Positions 43,981-52,409 of a stretch of 64,000 nt of DNA are shown in pieces. The stretch lies in the NCBI RefSeq assembly GCF_000317595.1, contig NZ_AEJC01000665.1, forward strand, positions 62,001 to 126,000, in the 5' to 3' direction. Made by a program: the position numbers and the translations under genes. The stretch's first letter is position 1; each line of letters opens with the position of its first letter. The notes beneath the pieces are model-generated. The model saw only the letters and a program-made list of their open reading frames with translations, was not told the origin of the DNA and did not search any database. This DNA is from Streptomyces ipomoeae 91-03 (GTDB lineage: Bacteria > Actinomycetota > Actinomycetes > Streptomycetales > Streptomycetaceae).

Positions 43981-44013
43981 TTGAACGCTGTTGCGCGTTG
44001 AACGCTGTTGCGC
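43981..44013. promoter_or_regulatory. Two 16-base direct repeats between the AraC and EamA genes
   Basis: TTGAACGCTGTTGCGC occurs at 43981-43996 and 43998-44013, repeating every 17 bases. It lies 35-67 bases upstream of the EamA start. Direct repeats of this size next to a promoter are typical AraC-family binding sites, so the adjacent regulator may act here. Confidence 0.5.
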
Positions 44014-44035
44014 CCCGATCACGACTTCGGGTCCG

Positions 44036-44854
44036 CTACGGCCGCCTCACACCCGCCCGGTACGCCGCCGGTGTCACTCCCAGTACCCGTCTGAACCAGC
44101 GCGTCATGTGGGCCTGGTCCGCGAATCCCACCTGACCGGCCACGTCCGCCGGGCGGGCGCCGGACTCCAGCAGCCCACGGGCCCTGCTCACCCTGTGCTG
44201 TGCCAGCCACGCGTACGGGGGCATGCCCATGGTCGTGCGGAAGGCTCGCAGGAGCTGGTAGCGGGAGAGGCCCAGGTCGGTGGCCAGGTCGGCGAGGGAG
44301 GGGGGAGTCATGAGCTCGTCTGCGAGGCGGTCTCGTACGGCGTGGGCGATGGTGCTCGCGCCCGGGACGGTGTCGGCGGTCGGGCGGGACGTGGAGTGGC
44401 GGCGGGCCAGGGCCGTGAGCAGCCAGGGGAGGCGGGACTCGGCCTCCAGGGGGTCGGGGCAGGTGCTCAGCTCGGTGTGGGCGATGCGCAGGGCGGCGGC
44501 CAGTTCGGGGTCGTGGAGCAGGGGCTCGCGGAAGTGGGGGATGCCGCCGAGGATGCCGTCGGTGAGAAGGGCGGGGGCCGGATAGAGGGCGCGGTAGGCG
44601 TACGTTCCGTATGCCGACTCGCCGGTGTGCGGTTCGCCGGGGGCCAGGACGACGATCGAGCCCTCCCCCACCGTGAGGGCGCCGCCCCGGTAGTCGATGC
44701 ACGAGGCGCCCATGACGCAGATGCCCACGCTGAACTCCTCGTGCGTGTGCGGGGCGTAGCGGTGGCGGTCGAAGCGGGCGGTGAGGAGGTCGAGGGGGCG
44801 GTCGGGACGGCCGAGGGTGGCTCGGGTCCAGCGGGTTTCGCCGCTTCCGTTCAC
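44036..44854 (-). CDS. AraC-family transcriptional regulator
   Basis: A 272-residue protein. The N-terminal cupin-type ligand domain is visible (HEEFSVGICVMGASCIDYRG, VLAPGEPHTGES), and the C-terminal double HTH has LADLATDLGLSRYQLLRAFR and ADVAGQVGFADQAHMTRWFR with the closing TPAAYRAG. It lies just upstream of and in line with the EamA transporter gene, and such pairs usually control export of an amino acid or metabolite. Confidence 0.93.
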   Translation of the reverse strand: MNGSGETRWTRATLGRPDRPLDLLTARFDRHRYAPHTHEEFSVGICVMGASCIDYRGGALTVGEGSIVVLAPGEPHTGESAYGTYAYRALYPAPALLTDGILGGIPHFREPLLHDPELAAALRIAHTELSTCPDPLEAESRLPWLLTALARRHSTSRPTADTVPGASTIAHAVRDRLADELMTPPSLADLATDLGLSRYQLLRAFRTTMGMPPYAWLAQHRVSRARGLLESGARPADVAGQVGFADQAHMTRWFRRVLGVTPAAYRAGVRRP

Positions 44855-44902
44855 CTCGACCTCGTCTCCCCCGTCCGGTCCACCAGGCTACGCCCGGCGG
44901 GA

Positions 44903-45481
44903 TCAGAGAAAGTCCGAGGTCTCCAGGTCGAAGGCGAAGGGCTCGGGGAGGGTGAGGGGCTTACCGAAGGAGAGAGTGCAGAGCTGACTGTAGTCATCCC
45001 TCTCCGGGTCGCTGAACAGCGTGACGGAAGAGGCACCACGGTCGACGAGCAGGTAGAGGGGGATGCCGCCACGGGCGTAGCAGCGGCGCTTGACCTCGCG
45101 GTCGATCTTGGGCCTGGAAGAGGTCACCTCAACCACCATGGCGACCCCTTCGCAGGGCATCCAAGGATCGGCGCCCCGGTAGAGCCGCAGCCGTGCGGGA
45201 GCGAACGTGCCGTCCGGGATCACGTGGTCCTTCGGGCAGGCATCCGCGCTCTGCAGCTTCAGGCCCTTGTTCCCGGAAAACTGCATGTCGGTCCGGGACC
45301 GCCTGATCACCTGGTTCACGATCAGTCCGATGTAGTCCTCGTGGTCCCCGTCCGGCGGCGGCGTCACGACGATCTCCCCCTCGATCAGCTCTGCCCGGAA
45401 ACCCTCCGGGGTGTCCAGGGCGAGAAAGCCCTCCAGCAGGATCTCTTCCTGCGTGAGCGGCTCATGGGCCATGGCAGTCAT
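44903..45481 (-). CDS. Uma2-family (PD-(D/E)XK-like) protein
   Basis: A 192-residue protein with the Uma2 pattern: ELIEGEIVVTPPPDGDHEDY, then VIPDGTFAP, VAMVVEVTSSRPKIDREVKR, and YLLVDRGASSVTLFSDPE. The D...ExT...K arrangement resembles the PD-(D/E)XK nuclease fold. Uma2 proteins are very common in streptomycetes and their role is unclear. I start at the ATG at 45481 because AGGAGG precedes it. It is divergent from the MerR gene. Confidence 0.88.
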   Translation of the reverse strand: MTAMAHEPLTQEEILLEGFLALDTPEGFRAELIEGEIVVTPPPDGDHEDYIGLIVNQVIRRSRTDMQFSGNKGLKLQSADACPKDHVIPDGTFAPARLRLYRGADPWMPCEGVAMVVEVTSSRPKIDREVKRRCYARGGIPLYLLVDRGASSVTLFSDPERDDYSQLCTLSFGKPLTLPEPFAFDLETSDFL

Positions 45482-45657
45482 GTCACGCCCCTCCTTCTGT
45501 CGCTCGCCAGACTGGGACATCGGCTGATCACCTGCCCGAGAGATCGGGAACCGTTCCCTCGATCGTGGCACATGAGCACGCCCCCCGTCAGGCTTTGCCC
45601 CCGGCCGCACCCGGTGTCGCTTGACCCTGCCGCGACGTCAACGTTTCTACTGGTCGC

Positions 45658-46494
45658 ATGCGGATCGGAGAGCTGGCCGCGGCCGTCGGGGTGACCACTC
45701 GGGCGGTGCGGCACTATCACCAGCTGGGGCTGCTGCCGGAGCCGGAGCGGCGGTCGAACGGGTATCGGGACTACACGTTGCGGCACGCGGTCGTGCTCGC
45801 GCGGATCCGGCGGCTGACGGAGCTGGGGCTCGGGCTCGCCGAGGTGCGGGATGTGCTCGCGGACGACGCGGGGCGTGAACTGGCCGAGGTGCTTGAGGAG
45901 TTGGACGAGGATCTGGCCCGGCAGGAGGCGGCGATCCGGGAACGTCGGGCCCGGTTGCGGGTCCTGATGGAGGACGCGCGGCACGGGCGGCTGCCGGCCG
46001 AGGGGCCCGTCTCACCCGAACTCGCCGCGCTTTTCGGCAAGTTCGGCCCCGCGCCGCAGTCGCCGATGGCCGTCAAGGACCGGGAGATGTTCGCCCTCCT
46101 GGAGACGGCCGCGACGCCGGAGGCACGGGCGGAACTGCTGGCCGGGCTGGAGAGCATGGTGTCGGCCCCCGGCGCGGTGGAGCGGGCGCACGAGGCCTAT
46201 GCCCTGCTCGACGCCCTCGCCGACGCCGACCCCGACGACCCCCGGGTGACCGAGGCCGCCCGGCTGCTGGCCGACCTGATCCCCCCGGAGATGGTCCCGC
46301 CGGACACCGCCATCGACGACGACGGCCCGGGCGGCGGCAACGGCAACGGCAACCCCGGCGACGGCGACGGCAGCGACAACCCCGGCAAGGGCGACGGCAA
46401 CAGCTTCCTGCGGGCCTTCTACGCCGACCTCGCCCCGGCCCAGGCGGAGGCCATCCGCCGCACGCTACGGATACTGACGGAGGACCGCCGATGA
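45658..46494 (+). CDS. MerR-family transcriptional regulator
   Basis: A 278-residue protein. The N-terminal MerR winged helix is clear (MRIGELAAAVGVTTRAVRHY, YTLRHAVVLARIRRLTELGL), followed by a coiled coil (LEELDEDLARQEAAIRERRA). The C-terminal domain contains a Gly/Asn/Asp-rich linker (~residues 220-250, repeated GNG, GDGD, NPGKGD). No metal-binding cysteines are seen, so it is not a metal sensor of the classical type. Its stop overlaps the next gene's start by 4 bases (ATGA). Confidence 0.9.
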   Translation: MRIGELAAAVGVTTRAVRHYHQLGLLPEPERRSNGYRDYTLRHAVVLARIRRLTELGLGLAEVRDVLADDAGRELAEVLEELDEDLARQEAAIRERRARLRVLMEDARHGRLPAEGPVSPELAALFGKFGPAPQSPMAVKDREMFALLETAATPEARAELLAGLESMVSAPGAVERAHEAYALLDALADADPDDPRVTEAARLLADLIPPEMVPPDTAIDDDGPGGGNGNGNPGDGDGSDNPGKGDGNSFLRAFYADLAPAQAEAIRRTLRILTEDRR

Positions 46495-47180
46495 GACCGA
46501 TAAGGCCGAAGAGGCAGATAAGGCCGATAAGGCCGATAAGGCCGATGAACTCGTACCCAAGCAGCGCCTTCCGGATCGCCCACGCCCTCGTACGCCACGA
46601 ACTCCTCCTCATGACCAGCCTCCTGCGCTGGCTCGTCCGCCGTCCGCACGGTGTCGGGGAGGGGCGGGCGTTCGGGTACGCGCGGGGGCAGGGGGCGGTG
46701 ATGTTCGGCTTCGGGTTCGTGTGTGTCGTCGAGACGGTGACCATGTCCGTCCTGCTGCGCGACTTCCCGACGGCGCACCACGTCTTCCTCGTCCTCGACC
46801 TCTACACGGTCCTGATCGTCGCCGGGCTCCACGCGGCCTCGGTGACCCGGCCCCACGTCCTCACCGACACCTCTCTGCGCCTGCGTCGCTTCGTCGCCGG
46901 GGACGTGCGCGTCCCGCTCGCCTCCGTCGCGTCCGTCCGCCGTGAGCTGCGTACGACGCACAAGAAACGGGACGGCGAGCTCGACATGGAGATCGGCTCG
47001 CAGACCACGATCACCCTCGAACTCGTCGAGCCCGTCGATTACTTGACCTTCCTCGGTCGGCGCCGGACGGTACGGCTGGTGCGCTTCCACGCGGACGACG
47101 CCGATCAACTCGTACACGCGGTACGGGAGTTCACGCCGATACGAAACGAACCTTCGCCACTCCCGGCTCGGCCCGGGTGA
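46491..47180 (+). CDS. Small integral membrane protein of unknown function
   Basis: Up to 229 residues with two hydrophobic segments (GAVMFGFGFVCVVETVTMSV and FLVLDLYTVLIVAGLHAASV) and a following soluble domain (ADVRVPL-like VAGDVRVPLASVASVRRELR), as in bacterial PH-like membrane proteins. The N-terminus from the ATG at 46491 is a repetitive RPIRPIRPIRP encoded by a 9-base tandem repeat. The true start may be a later methionine (MNSYPSS, 46542 on). The last ~50 bases overlap the opposite-strand RNB gene. Confidence 0.7.
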   Translation: MRPIRPKRQIRPIRPIRPMNSYPSSAFRIAHALVRHELLLMTSLLRWLVRRPHGVGEGRAFGYARGQGAVMFGFGFVCVVETVTMSVLLRDFPTAHHVFLVLDLYTVLIVAGLHAASVTRPHVLTDTSLRLRRFVAGDVRVPLASVASVRRELRTTHKKRDGELDMEIGSQTTITLELVEPVDYLTFLGRRRTVRLVRFHADDADQLVHAVREFTPIRNEPSPLPARPG

Positions 47181-48693
47181 GCCGTACCCGCAGCCGCTCC
47201 CCCAGCGGCAGCGGTTCGTCGGGGGAGCCGACGAGTCGGCCGATGACCGCCGGGGACTCCAACTGGACGATTCCGACGGAGGGTTCGCCCTCTCGTACGC
47301 GCTCCTCCTCCACGTCCACCACGAACCCGTCGAACACCTCTCCGACCCGGTCCCTGAGCAGTGCCGCCTCGACGATGTCCACGCACTCGCGCTCCACGCG
47401 CCCCGCCCGCCGGCCGCCTTCGGCCATCTCGTCCGGGAGGGTGTCGAGGGCGGCCAGGACCCAGTCGGGAGTCGGGGCGTCGGACGCCGCCGCGAGGCAG
47501 ATCTCCGAGGTGTAGCGGTCGACGAGGCGGCGGAGCGGGGCCGTGCAGTGGGCGTAGGGGGCGGCTACGGCGGAGTGGGTGGTGATGTCGGGCAGGTGGC
47601 CGTCCCGGAAGACCGTGTAGTGCGCGCCGCGCAGAAGGGTCGTGCACTCCAGGAGGAAGGCCGCGTGGCGGGGTTCGTGCGGGTCCAGGGAGCGGATGAG
47701 TCGGGCGTACGAGACGTGGTGCGGCCAGTCGATGCGCAGGGCCTCGGCGGTACGGCGCAGACGGCCGACCGCGCCGTCCGGGGCGGCGGGGAGGGTGCGC
47801 AGTACACCGGTGCCGTGGGCGAGCATCAGCTCCGCCGCGGCCATACCGGTGAGCAGGGAGATCTGGGCGTTCCAGCCGTCGACGGGGAGGGGGGCGCGGT
47901 AGGCGAGTTCGTAGGTCTCGTCGGCGGCGCCGGTGCCGGTGTCGCTGGTGGCGCCGCCTTCGGCCACGTCCTCGCCCTCGACCGCGCTCCCTTTCTCGGC
48001 CCTGCCGCCGTGCTCGATGATCTCCTGCTCCGGGACGTTGAGGGAGATGCCGCCGCGTTCGACTTCGAGGTGTTCGCGCAGGAGGCCGATCTCCTTGAGC
48101 AGGGCGAGGGGCTCCTCGGCGGTTCCGGCGTCGATCTCCTTCTGTACGGCCTCGTAGTTCAGCTTGGCGCGGCTGCGTACGAGGGCGCGGCGGACGTCGA
48201 CGGATTCGGTACGGCCGTCCGCGTCGAGGTTCAGCGTCCACAGCACCGCCGGGCGGGTGTGGTCCGGGAGGAGGCCGGCGGCGCCCTCGGAGAGACAGGC
48301 GGGGTGCAGGGGGACCTTGCCGTCGGGGAAGTAGAGGGTCGTGACCCGGTGGTGGGCCTCGGCGTCGAGCGCGGTGCCGGGGGTGACGAAGGCGGCGACG
48401 TCGGCGATGGCGTACCGGACGCGGTAGCCGCCGGGGCCCGGCCGGCTTCCCGATCGCCGTGACAGGTGCATCGCCTGGTCGAGGTCGTTGGCGGTGGGAG
48501 GGTCGATCGTGAAGAGCGGGATGTCCGTGGCGTCGTACGACGGCAGGCGGGGCGAGTTGGCGGCGTGCTCCGCCTCGACGAGGACCTGGAGCGGGAAGAC
48601 GTCGGGCACCCCGAGTTCACCGCGCAACGCGCGCAGGGCCGCTCTCAGGGGGGCCTCGGCGGCGCCCACGACGTGGAGATGGCGGCGGGGCAT
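47131..48693 (-). CDS. RNB-domain ribonuclease (RNase II/R family)
   Basis: A 520-residue protein. The RNB active site is present: IPLFTIDPPTANDLDQAMHL contains the Asp cluster, then YRVRYAIADVAAFVTPGTAL and TTLYFPDGKVPLHPACLSE, and AVAAPYAHCTAPLRRLVDRY near the exit. It is shorter than RNase R and lacks evident N-terminal cold-shock domains. Enzymes of this family degrade RNA 3' to 5'. The start is the ATG at 48693 (MPRRHLHVV). An Asp/Glu/Gly/Thr-rich insert lies near residue 250. It is divergent from yaaA. Confidence 0.9.
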   Translation of the reverse strand: MPRRHLHVVGAAEAPLRAALRALRGELGVPDVFPLQVLVEAEHAANSPRLPSYDATDIPLFTIDPPTANDLDQAMHLSRRSGSRPGPGGYRVRYAIADVAAFVTPGTALDAEAHHRVTTLYFPDGKVPLHPACLSEGAAGLLPDHTRPAVLWTLNLDADGRTESVDVRRALVRSRAKLNYEAVQKEIDAGTAEEPLALLKEIGLLREHLEVERGGISLNVPEQEIIEHGGRAEKGSAVEGEDVAEGGATSDTGTGAADETYELAYRAPLPVDGWNAQISLLTGMAAAELMLAHGTGVLRTLPAAPDGAVGRLRRTAEALRIDWPHHVSYARLIRSLDPHEPRHAAFLLECTTLLRGAHYTVFRDGHLPDITTHSAVAAPYAHCTAPLRRLVDRYTSEICLAAASDAPTPDWVLAALDTLPDEMAEGGRRAGRVERECVDIVEAALLRDRVGEVFDGFVVDVEEERVREGEPSVGIVQLESPAVIGRLVGSPDEPLPLGERLRVRLTRAEPGVAKVRFVSA

Positions 48694-48800
48694 GGATCGA
48701 GCGTAGGTCGGGGCGGACGGGACGGCACCCCGACCGGGTCCGCGGCACCCCGACCGGGTCTGTGGGAACCCGACCGGGTCTGCGGGAGCCCGGCTCCGCC

Positions 48801-48943
48801 CTCGTACGCCGCCGAGGGCCCGTCCGACAGATGCCGTTGCTCCCCGTACGCCGCCGAGGGGTCCGTCCAGTGGATGCCGTTGCTCCCCGTACGTCGCCGA
48901 GGGCCCGTCCAATCGATGCCGTCGCTCCCCGTACGCTGTCGCG
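48801..48943. repeat. 43-base tandem repeats between the RNB and yaaA genes
   Basis: Units starting at 48801, 48844, 48887 and 48929 share a core C(T/C)CGTACGCCGCCGAGGG and GATGCCGTTGCTCC, about three full copies and part of a fourth. Just upstream, ACCCCGACCGGGTC-like sequence occurs three times at 48726-48780. The array fills the promoter space of both genes. Confidence 0.8.
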
Positions 48944-48965
48944 GAGCCCTACAGAAGGAGTACCC

Positions 48966-49748
48966 GTGCTCGTCCTGCTGCCCCCGTCCGAAGGAAAGGC
49001 CCCCTCTTCGGGCGGTACCCCGCTGAAGCTGGAGGACCTTTCGCTGCCGGCGCTCACCGGGGCGCGGGAGGCCGTGCTCGGCGAGTTGGTCGAGTTGTGC
49101 GCGGGTGACGAGGACAAGGCCCGCGAGGTGCTCGGCCTCAGCGAGGGGCTGCGCGGTGAGGTCGCCAAGAACGCGGAGTTGCTGACGGCCGGGGCGCGCC
49201 CGGCCGGGCAGATCTACACGGGGGTGCTGTACGACGCCCTCGACCTGGCCTCCCTGGACGCCGCCGCGAAGAGGCGGGCGGGGCGCTCGCTGCTGGTCTT
49301 CTCGGGGTTGTGGGGCGCGGTCCGGGTGACGGACCGGATCCCCTCGTACCGCTGCTCGATGGGTGTGAAGCTGCCCGGCATCGGCGCGCTGAGCACGCAC
49401 TGGCGTACGCCGATGGCGTCCGCGCTCCCCGAGGCGGCCGGCGACGGCCTCGTCCTCGACCTCCGCTCCTCGGCGTACACCGCCGCGTGGAAGCCGAAGG
49501 GCGAGGTGGCCGGGCGGACGGCGACCGTACGGGTGCTGCACGCGCCCACGCGGAAGGTGGTCAGCCACTTCAACAAGGCGACCAAGGGCCGGATCGTACG
49601 GAGTCTGCTCTCGGCCGGCATCGCGCCCAAGGGCCCGGCGGAGCTGGTGGAGGCGCTGCGGGACCTCGGATACGTGGTGGAGGTGGAGCCGCCGGTGGGT
49701 GCCGGGAAGGCGTGGACGTTGGACGTGCTGGTGACCGAGGTGCACTGA
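48966..49748 (+). CDS. yaaA: Peroxide stress protein YaaA (DUF328)
   Basis: A 260-residue protein starting MLVLLPPSEGKAPSSGGTPL, with the conserved ARPAGQIYTGVLYDAL, LLVFSGLWGAVRVTDRIPSY, VKLPGI and HFNKATKGRIVRSL blocks. YaaA in E. coli limits iron-dependent oxidative damage and binds DNA. The GTG start at 48966 follows AGAAGGAG. A tandem-repeat array precedes it, and the KDPG aldolase gene follows 92 bases later. Confidence 0.93.
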   Translation: MLVLLPPSEGKAPSSGGTPLKLEDLSLPALTGAREAVLGELVELCAGDEDKAREVLGLSEGLRGEVAKNAELLTAGARPAGQIYTGVLYDALDLASLDAAAKRRAGRSLLVFSGLWGAVRVTDRIPSYRCSMGVKLPGIGALSTHWRTPMASALPEAAGDGLVLDLRSSAYTAAWKPKGEVAGRTATVRVLHAPTRKVVSHFNKATKGRIVRSLLSAGIAPKGPAELVEALRDLGYVVEVEPPVGAGKAWTLDVLVTEVH

Positions 49749-49840
49749 CCGCCCCGGGTCCACAACTCCGCCCATCCCTCCCGGTTGCAGCATGCGCAAC
49801 GACCGTTGCCCATGCTGCTGCACAAGGGCACGCTGGGGCC

Positions 49841-50530
49841 ATGACCTTGCCGCTGCCCGCCTCCGTACTGGACCTCGCGCCCGTCGTGCCCGTCGTCGTG
49901 ATCGAGGATGCCGCCGATGCCGTACCGCTGGCGCGGGCGCTGGTCGCGGGTGGGCTGCCGGCGGTCGAGGTGACGCTTCGGACGTCGGCCGCGCTCGACG
50001 CCGTGCGGGCGATCACGGCGGAGGTGCCGACCGCGGTCGTCGGAGTGGGAACCGTCATCTCTCCCGAACACGTGACGGAGTCCAGCGCGGCGGGCGCCCG
50101 CTTCCTGGTCAGCCCCGGCTGGACGGACGTACTGCTGGAGGCGATGCGGGCGTCCGGGGTGCCGTTCCTGCCGGGGGTGTCCACGGTGTCGGAGGTCGTG
50201 GCGCTGTTGGAGCGCGGGGTGCGGGAGATGAAGTTCTTCCCGGCCGAGGCGGCGGGCGGTACGGCGTATCTGAAGTCGATCGCGGGACCGTTGCCGCAGG
50301 CCCGGTTCTGCCCGACCGGGGGGATCGGTCCGGCAGGCGCGCCGGAGTATCTGGCGCTCCCCAACGTCGGCTGTGTGGGCGGGACCTGGATGCTGCCGGC
50401 GGACGCGGTGGCCGCGCGGGACTGGGGGCGGGTCGAGGCTCTGGCGCGGGAGGCGGCGGCGCTCGGTGGCCGCCGGTCGCCGGGCTCTGCCGGGGAATCG
50501 GAGGGAACCGGGGCCTCAGCGCAGGTGTGA
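49841..50530 (+). CDS. eda: 2-dehydro-3-deoxy-6-phosphogluconate (KDPG) aldolase
   Basis: A 229-residue class I aldolase. PVVVIEDAADAVPLARALVA and GGLPAVEVTLRT contain the substrate-binding Glu. VVGVGTVISPEHV, FLVSPGWTDVLLEA, and EMKFFPAEAAGG follow, the last with the Schiff-base Lys, then FCPTGGIGP. It cleaves KDPG to pyruvate and glyceraldehyde-3-phosphate. The C-terminal ~20 residues (GRRSPGSAGESEGTG) are an unconserved tail. It overlaps the convergent RNase H gene by 15 bases. Confidence 0.94.
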   Translation: MTLPLPASVLDLAPVVPVVVIEDAADAVPLARALVAGGLPAVEVTLRTSAALDAVRAITAEVPTAVVGVGTVISPEHVTESSAAGARFLVSPGWTDVLLEAMRASGVPFLPGVSTVSEVVALLERGVREMKFFPAEAAGGTAYLKSIAGPLPQARFCPTGGIGPAGAPEYLALPNVGCVGGTWMLPADAVAARDWGRVEALAREAAALGGRRSPGSAGESEGTGASAQV

Positions 50531-52372
50531 GGTGTCGTTGAGGAGGCGGAGGGTGGCGTTGCCGTCGGCGTAGTATGCCAGTGCCGACAGGGAGGCCGCC
50601 GACAGCTCCATGCGGAACAGGGACTCCGGGGGTGCGCCGAGGGCCAGCCGTACCAGGGTCTTGATCGGCGTGACATGGGTGACGAGCAGGACGGTACGGC
50701 CCCGGTACGCCGCGACGAGTTCGTCCCGGGTGGCGGCGACCCGGGCGGCCACGGCCGCGAAGCTCTCGCCGCCGCCGGTGGGTGCGGCGTCGGGTGAGGC
50801 CAGCCAGGCGTTCATGTCCTCCGGGTACCGCTCGCGCACCTCGCCGAAGGTCAGGCCCTCCCAGGCCCCGAAGTCGGTCTCCCGCAGCCCGTCCTCGACC
50901 TTCACCGACAGCCCGAGCCGCGCCGCGACGATCCCCGCGGTCTCGCGGCAGCGGGTCAGCGGCGACGAAAGGATCTCCTGAATCGTCCCGCGCGCGGCCA
51001 ACGCCACCGCGACCCGTTCCGCCTGATACCGGCCCCCCTCGGAGAGGGAGGGGTCGGAACCGCCGCTTCCCGAGAACCGCTTCTGGGGGGTGAGCGGCGT
51101 TTCACCGTGCCTGAGCAGCACGAAGGTGGCGGGCGTACCGAGGTCGGGGGCGGTGGACGCGATGTTCCTGGCGGCACGGATGTCGGCGGCGGCTTTGGCT
51201 GAGCCCGCGGCCGACGCGGAAGACGAAGTCGCGCCGCGCGAGGCGACCGGCGCGGGGACGGAGACCGTGTCCCGGGCCGCGACGACCGGGGCGGCAGGGG
51301 TACGTACCGGGGAGGGCGGTTTCGCTCCCGTCCGACTCCCGGCCCCGGACTCCCCGGGGGCTGCGTCCGGGGCAGCAGGGCTACCCACCGAACCCGAAGA
51401 CGCTACTCCCACAGGGCCCCCGGACTCCCCCGGAGCTGCGGCCGAGGCCGCAGGACTACTCCCTGAGATCGGCGAATTCGCTCCGGCAGGCCTCCCAGCC
51501 CCCGGCTCCCCCGGAACTGCAGCCGAAACGGCAGTGCCCGCCGAACCCGAAGACGTCACTCCCACAGGGCCCCCGGACTCCCCCGGAACTGCAGCCGAGG
51601 CCGCAGGACTACTCCCCGAGATCGGCGAATTCGCTCCGGCAGGCCTCCCAGCCCCCGGCTCCCCCGGAACTGCAGCCGAAACGGCAGTGCCCGCCGAACC
51701 CGAAGACGTCACTCCCACGGGCCCCCCGGACTCCCCTGGAGCTGCAGCCGGGACGGCAGGGGCACCCGCCGAACCCGAAGACGCCACTCCCGCAGGGCCC
51801 CCGGTCGCCGCCTCGTCGCGTGCCTTCGCCAAAGCCGCCCGAATCTTCGCCGCGCCCGCCGCCGCGTCGCCGGGCGGGCCGGACGCCTCCGGGGCCGGGG
51901 ACGCGGCAGCGGGCGCCCGCGTGTCCAGGTCCGCCGTAGACGTCGACTGTGACCATCGTTCGCCCCGCTTGCCCGCGTCCATCGCCTCGTTGGCGAGGCG
52001 GTCGGCGTGTTTGTTCTGGTCGCGGGGGATCCACTCGTAGGTGACGTGGTCGGGTGGGAGGATGCGGGCGGCCTCGGCGGCCAGGGGCTTCATGTCGGGG
52101 TGTTTGATCTTCCAGCGGCCCGACATCTGCTCGACGACGAGCTTGGAGTCCATGCGGACCCGGACGGTGGCCGTCGGGTCCAGTGCGCGAGCCGCCTTCA
52201 GCCCGGCGATGAGCCCCCGGTACTCGGCGACGTTGTTCGTGGCGACGCCGATGTACTCGGCGGCCTCGGCCAGCGTCTCGCCCGTCGCCGCGTCGCGGAC
52301 GACGGAACCGTAGCCCGCGGGCCCCGGGTTGCCCCGGGACCCGCCGTCGGCCTCGACGATGAACTCCCGCAC
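50516..52372 (-). CDS. Bifunctional RNase H / histidine phosphatase
   Basis: A 618-residue fusion. Residues 1-~140 are RNase HI (EADGGSRGNPGPAGYGSVV, NNVAEYRGLIAGL, VRMDSKLVVEQ, HADRLANEAMD, carrying the four acidic residues). The C-terminal ~210 residues are a phosphoglycerate-mutase-like phosphatase (FVLLRHGETPLTPQKRFSGS, LSSPLTRCRETAG, LLVTHVTPIKTLVRLALG). Actinobacterial homologues combine RNA:DNA hybrid cleavage with CobC-like activity. The Ala/Pro/Gly/Ser linker of ~230 residues is unusually long because a 51-residue unit is duplicated. It is followed upstream by the zinc-ribbon and Nif3 genes, the usual streptomycete order. Confidence 0.94.
   Translation of the reverse strand: MREFIVEADGGSRGNPGPAGYGSVVRDAATGETLAEAAEYIGVATNNVAEYRGLIAGLKAARALDPTATVRVRMDSKLVVEQMSGRWKIKHPDMKPLAAEAARILPPDHVTYEWIPRDQNKHADRLANEAMDAGKRGERWSQSTSTADLDTRAPAAASPAPEASGPPGDAAAGAAKIRAALAKARDEAATGGPAGVASSGSAGAPAVPAAAPGESGGPVGVTSSGSAGTAVSAAVPGEPGAGRPAGANSPISGSSPAASAAVPGESGGPVGVTSSGSAGTAVSAAVPGEPGAGRPAGANSPISGSSPAASAAAPGESGGPVGVASSGSVGSPAAPDAAPGESGAGSRTGAKPPSPVRTPAAPVVAARDTVSVPAPVASRGATSSSASAAGSAKAAADIRAARNIASTAPDLGTPATFVLLRHGETPLTPQKRFSGSGGSDPSLSEGGRYQAERVAVALAARGTIQEILSSPLTRCRETAGIVAARLGLSVKVEDGLRETDFGAWEGLTFGEVRERYPEDMNAWLASPDAAPTGGGESFAAVAARVAATRDELVAAYRGRTVLLVTHVTPIKTLVRLALGAPPESLFRMELSAASLSALAYYADGNATLRLLNDTSHLR
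51420..51725. repeat. Tandem duplication of 153 bases inside the RNase H/phosphatase linker
   Basis: Two 153-base units (51420-51572 and 51573-51725) are nearly identical and are followed by a third partial one at 51726. Because 153 is divisible by three, the frame is kept and the linker gains 51 residues per unit. Confidence 0.88.
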
Positions 52373-52409
52373 GCCGTACGCCCTTCGCCCTCCCGCCGCG
52401 CCGCGCCGC

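Noticed and set aside
42058..44022. 654-codon leftward frame joining the IS427-like transposase and the EamA region
   Set aside because: The EamA part is read in the wrong frame, and the join crosses the rnpB/IS boundary by chance.
48801..48943. Regular repeats considered as a CRISPR array
   Set aside because: The 43-base units are continuous tandem repeats without unique spacers, and no cas genes are nearby.
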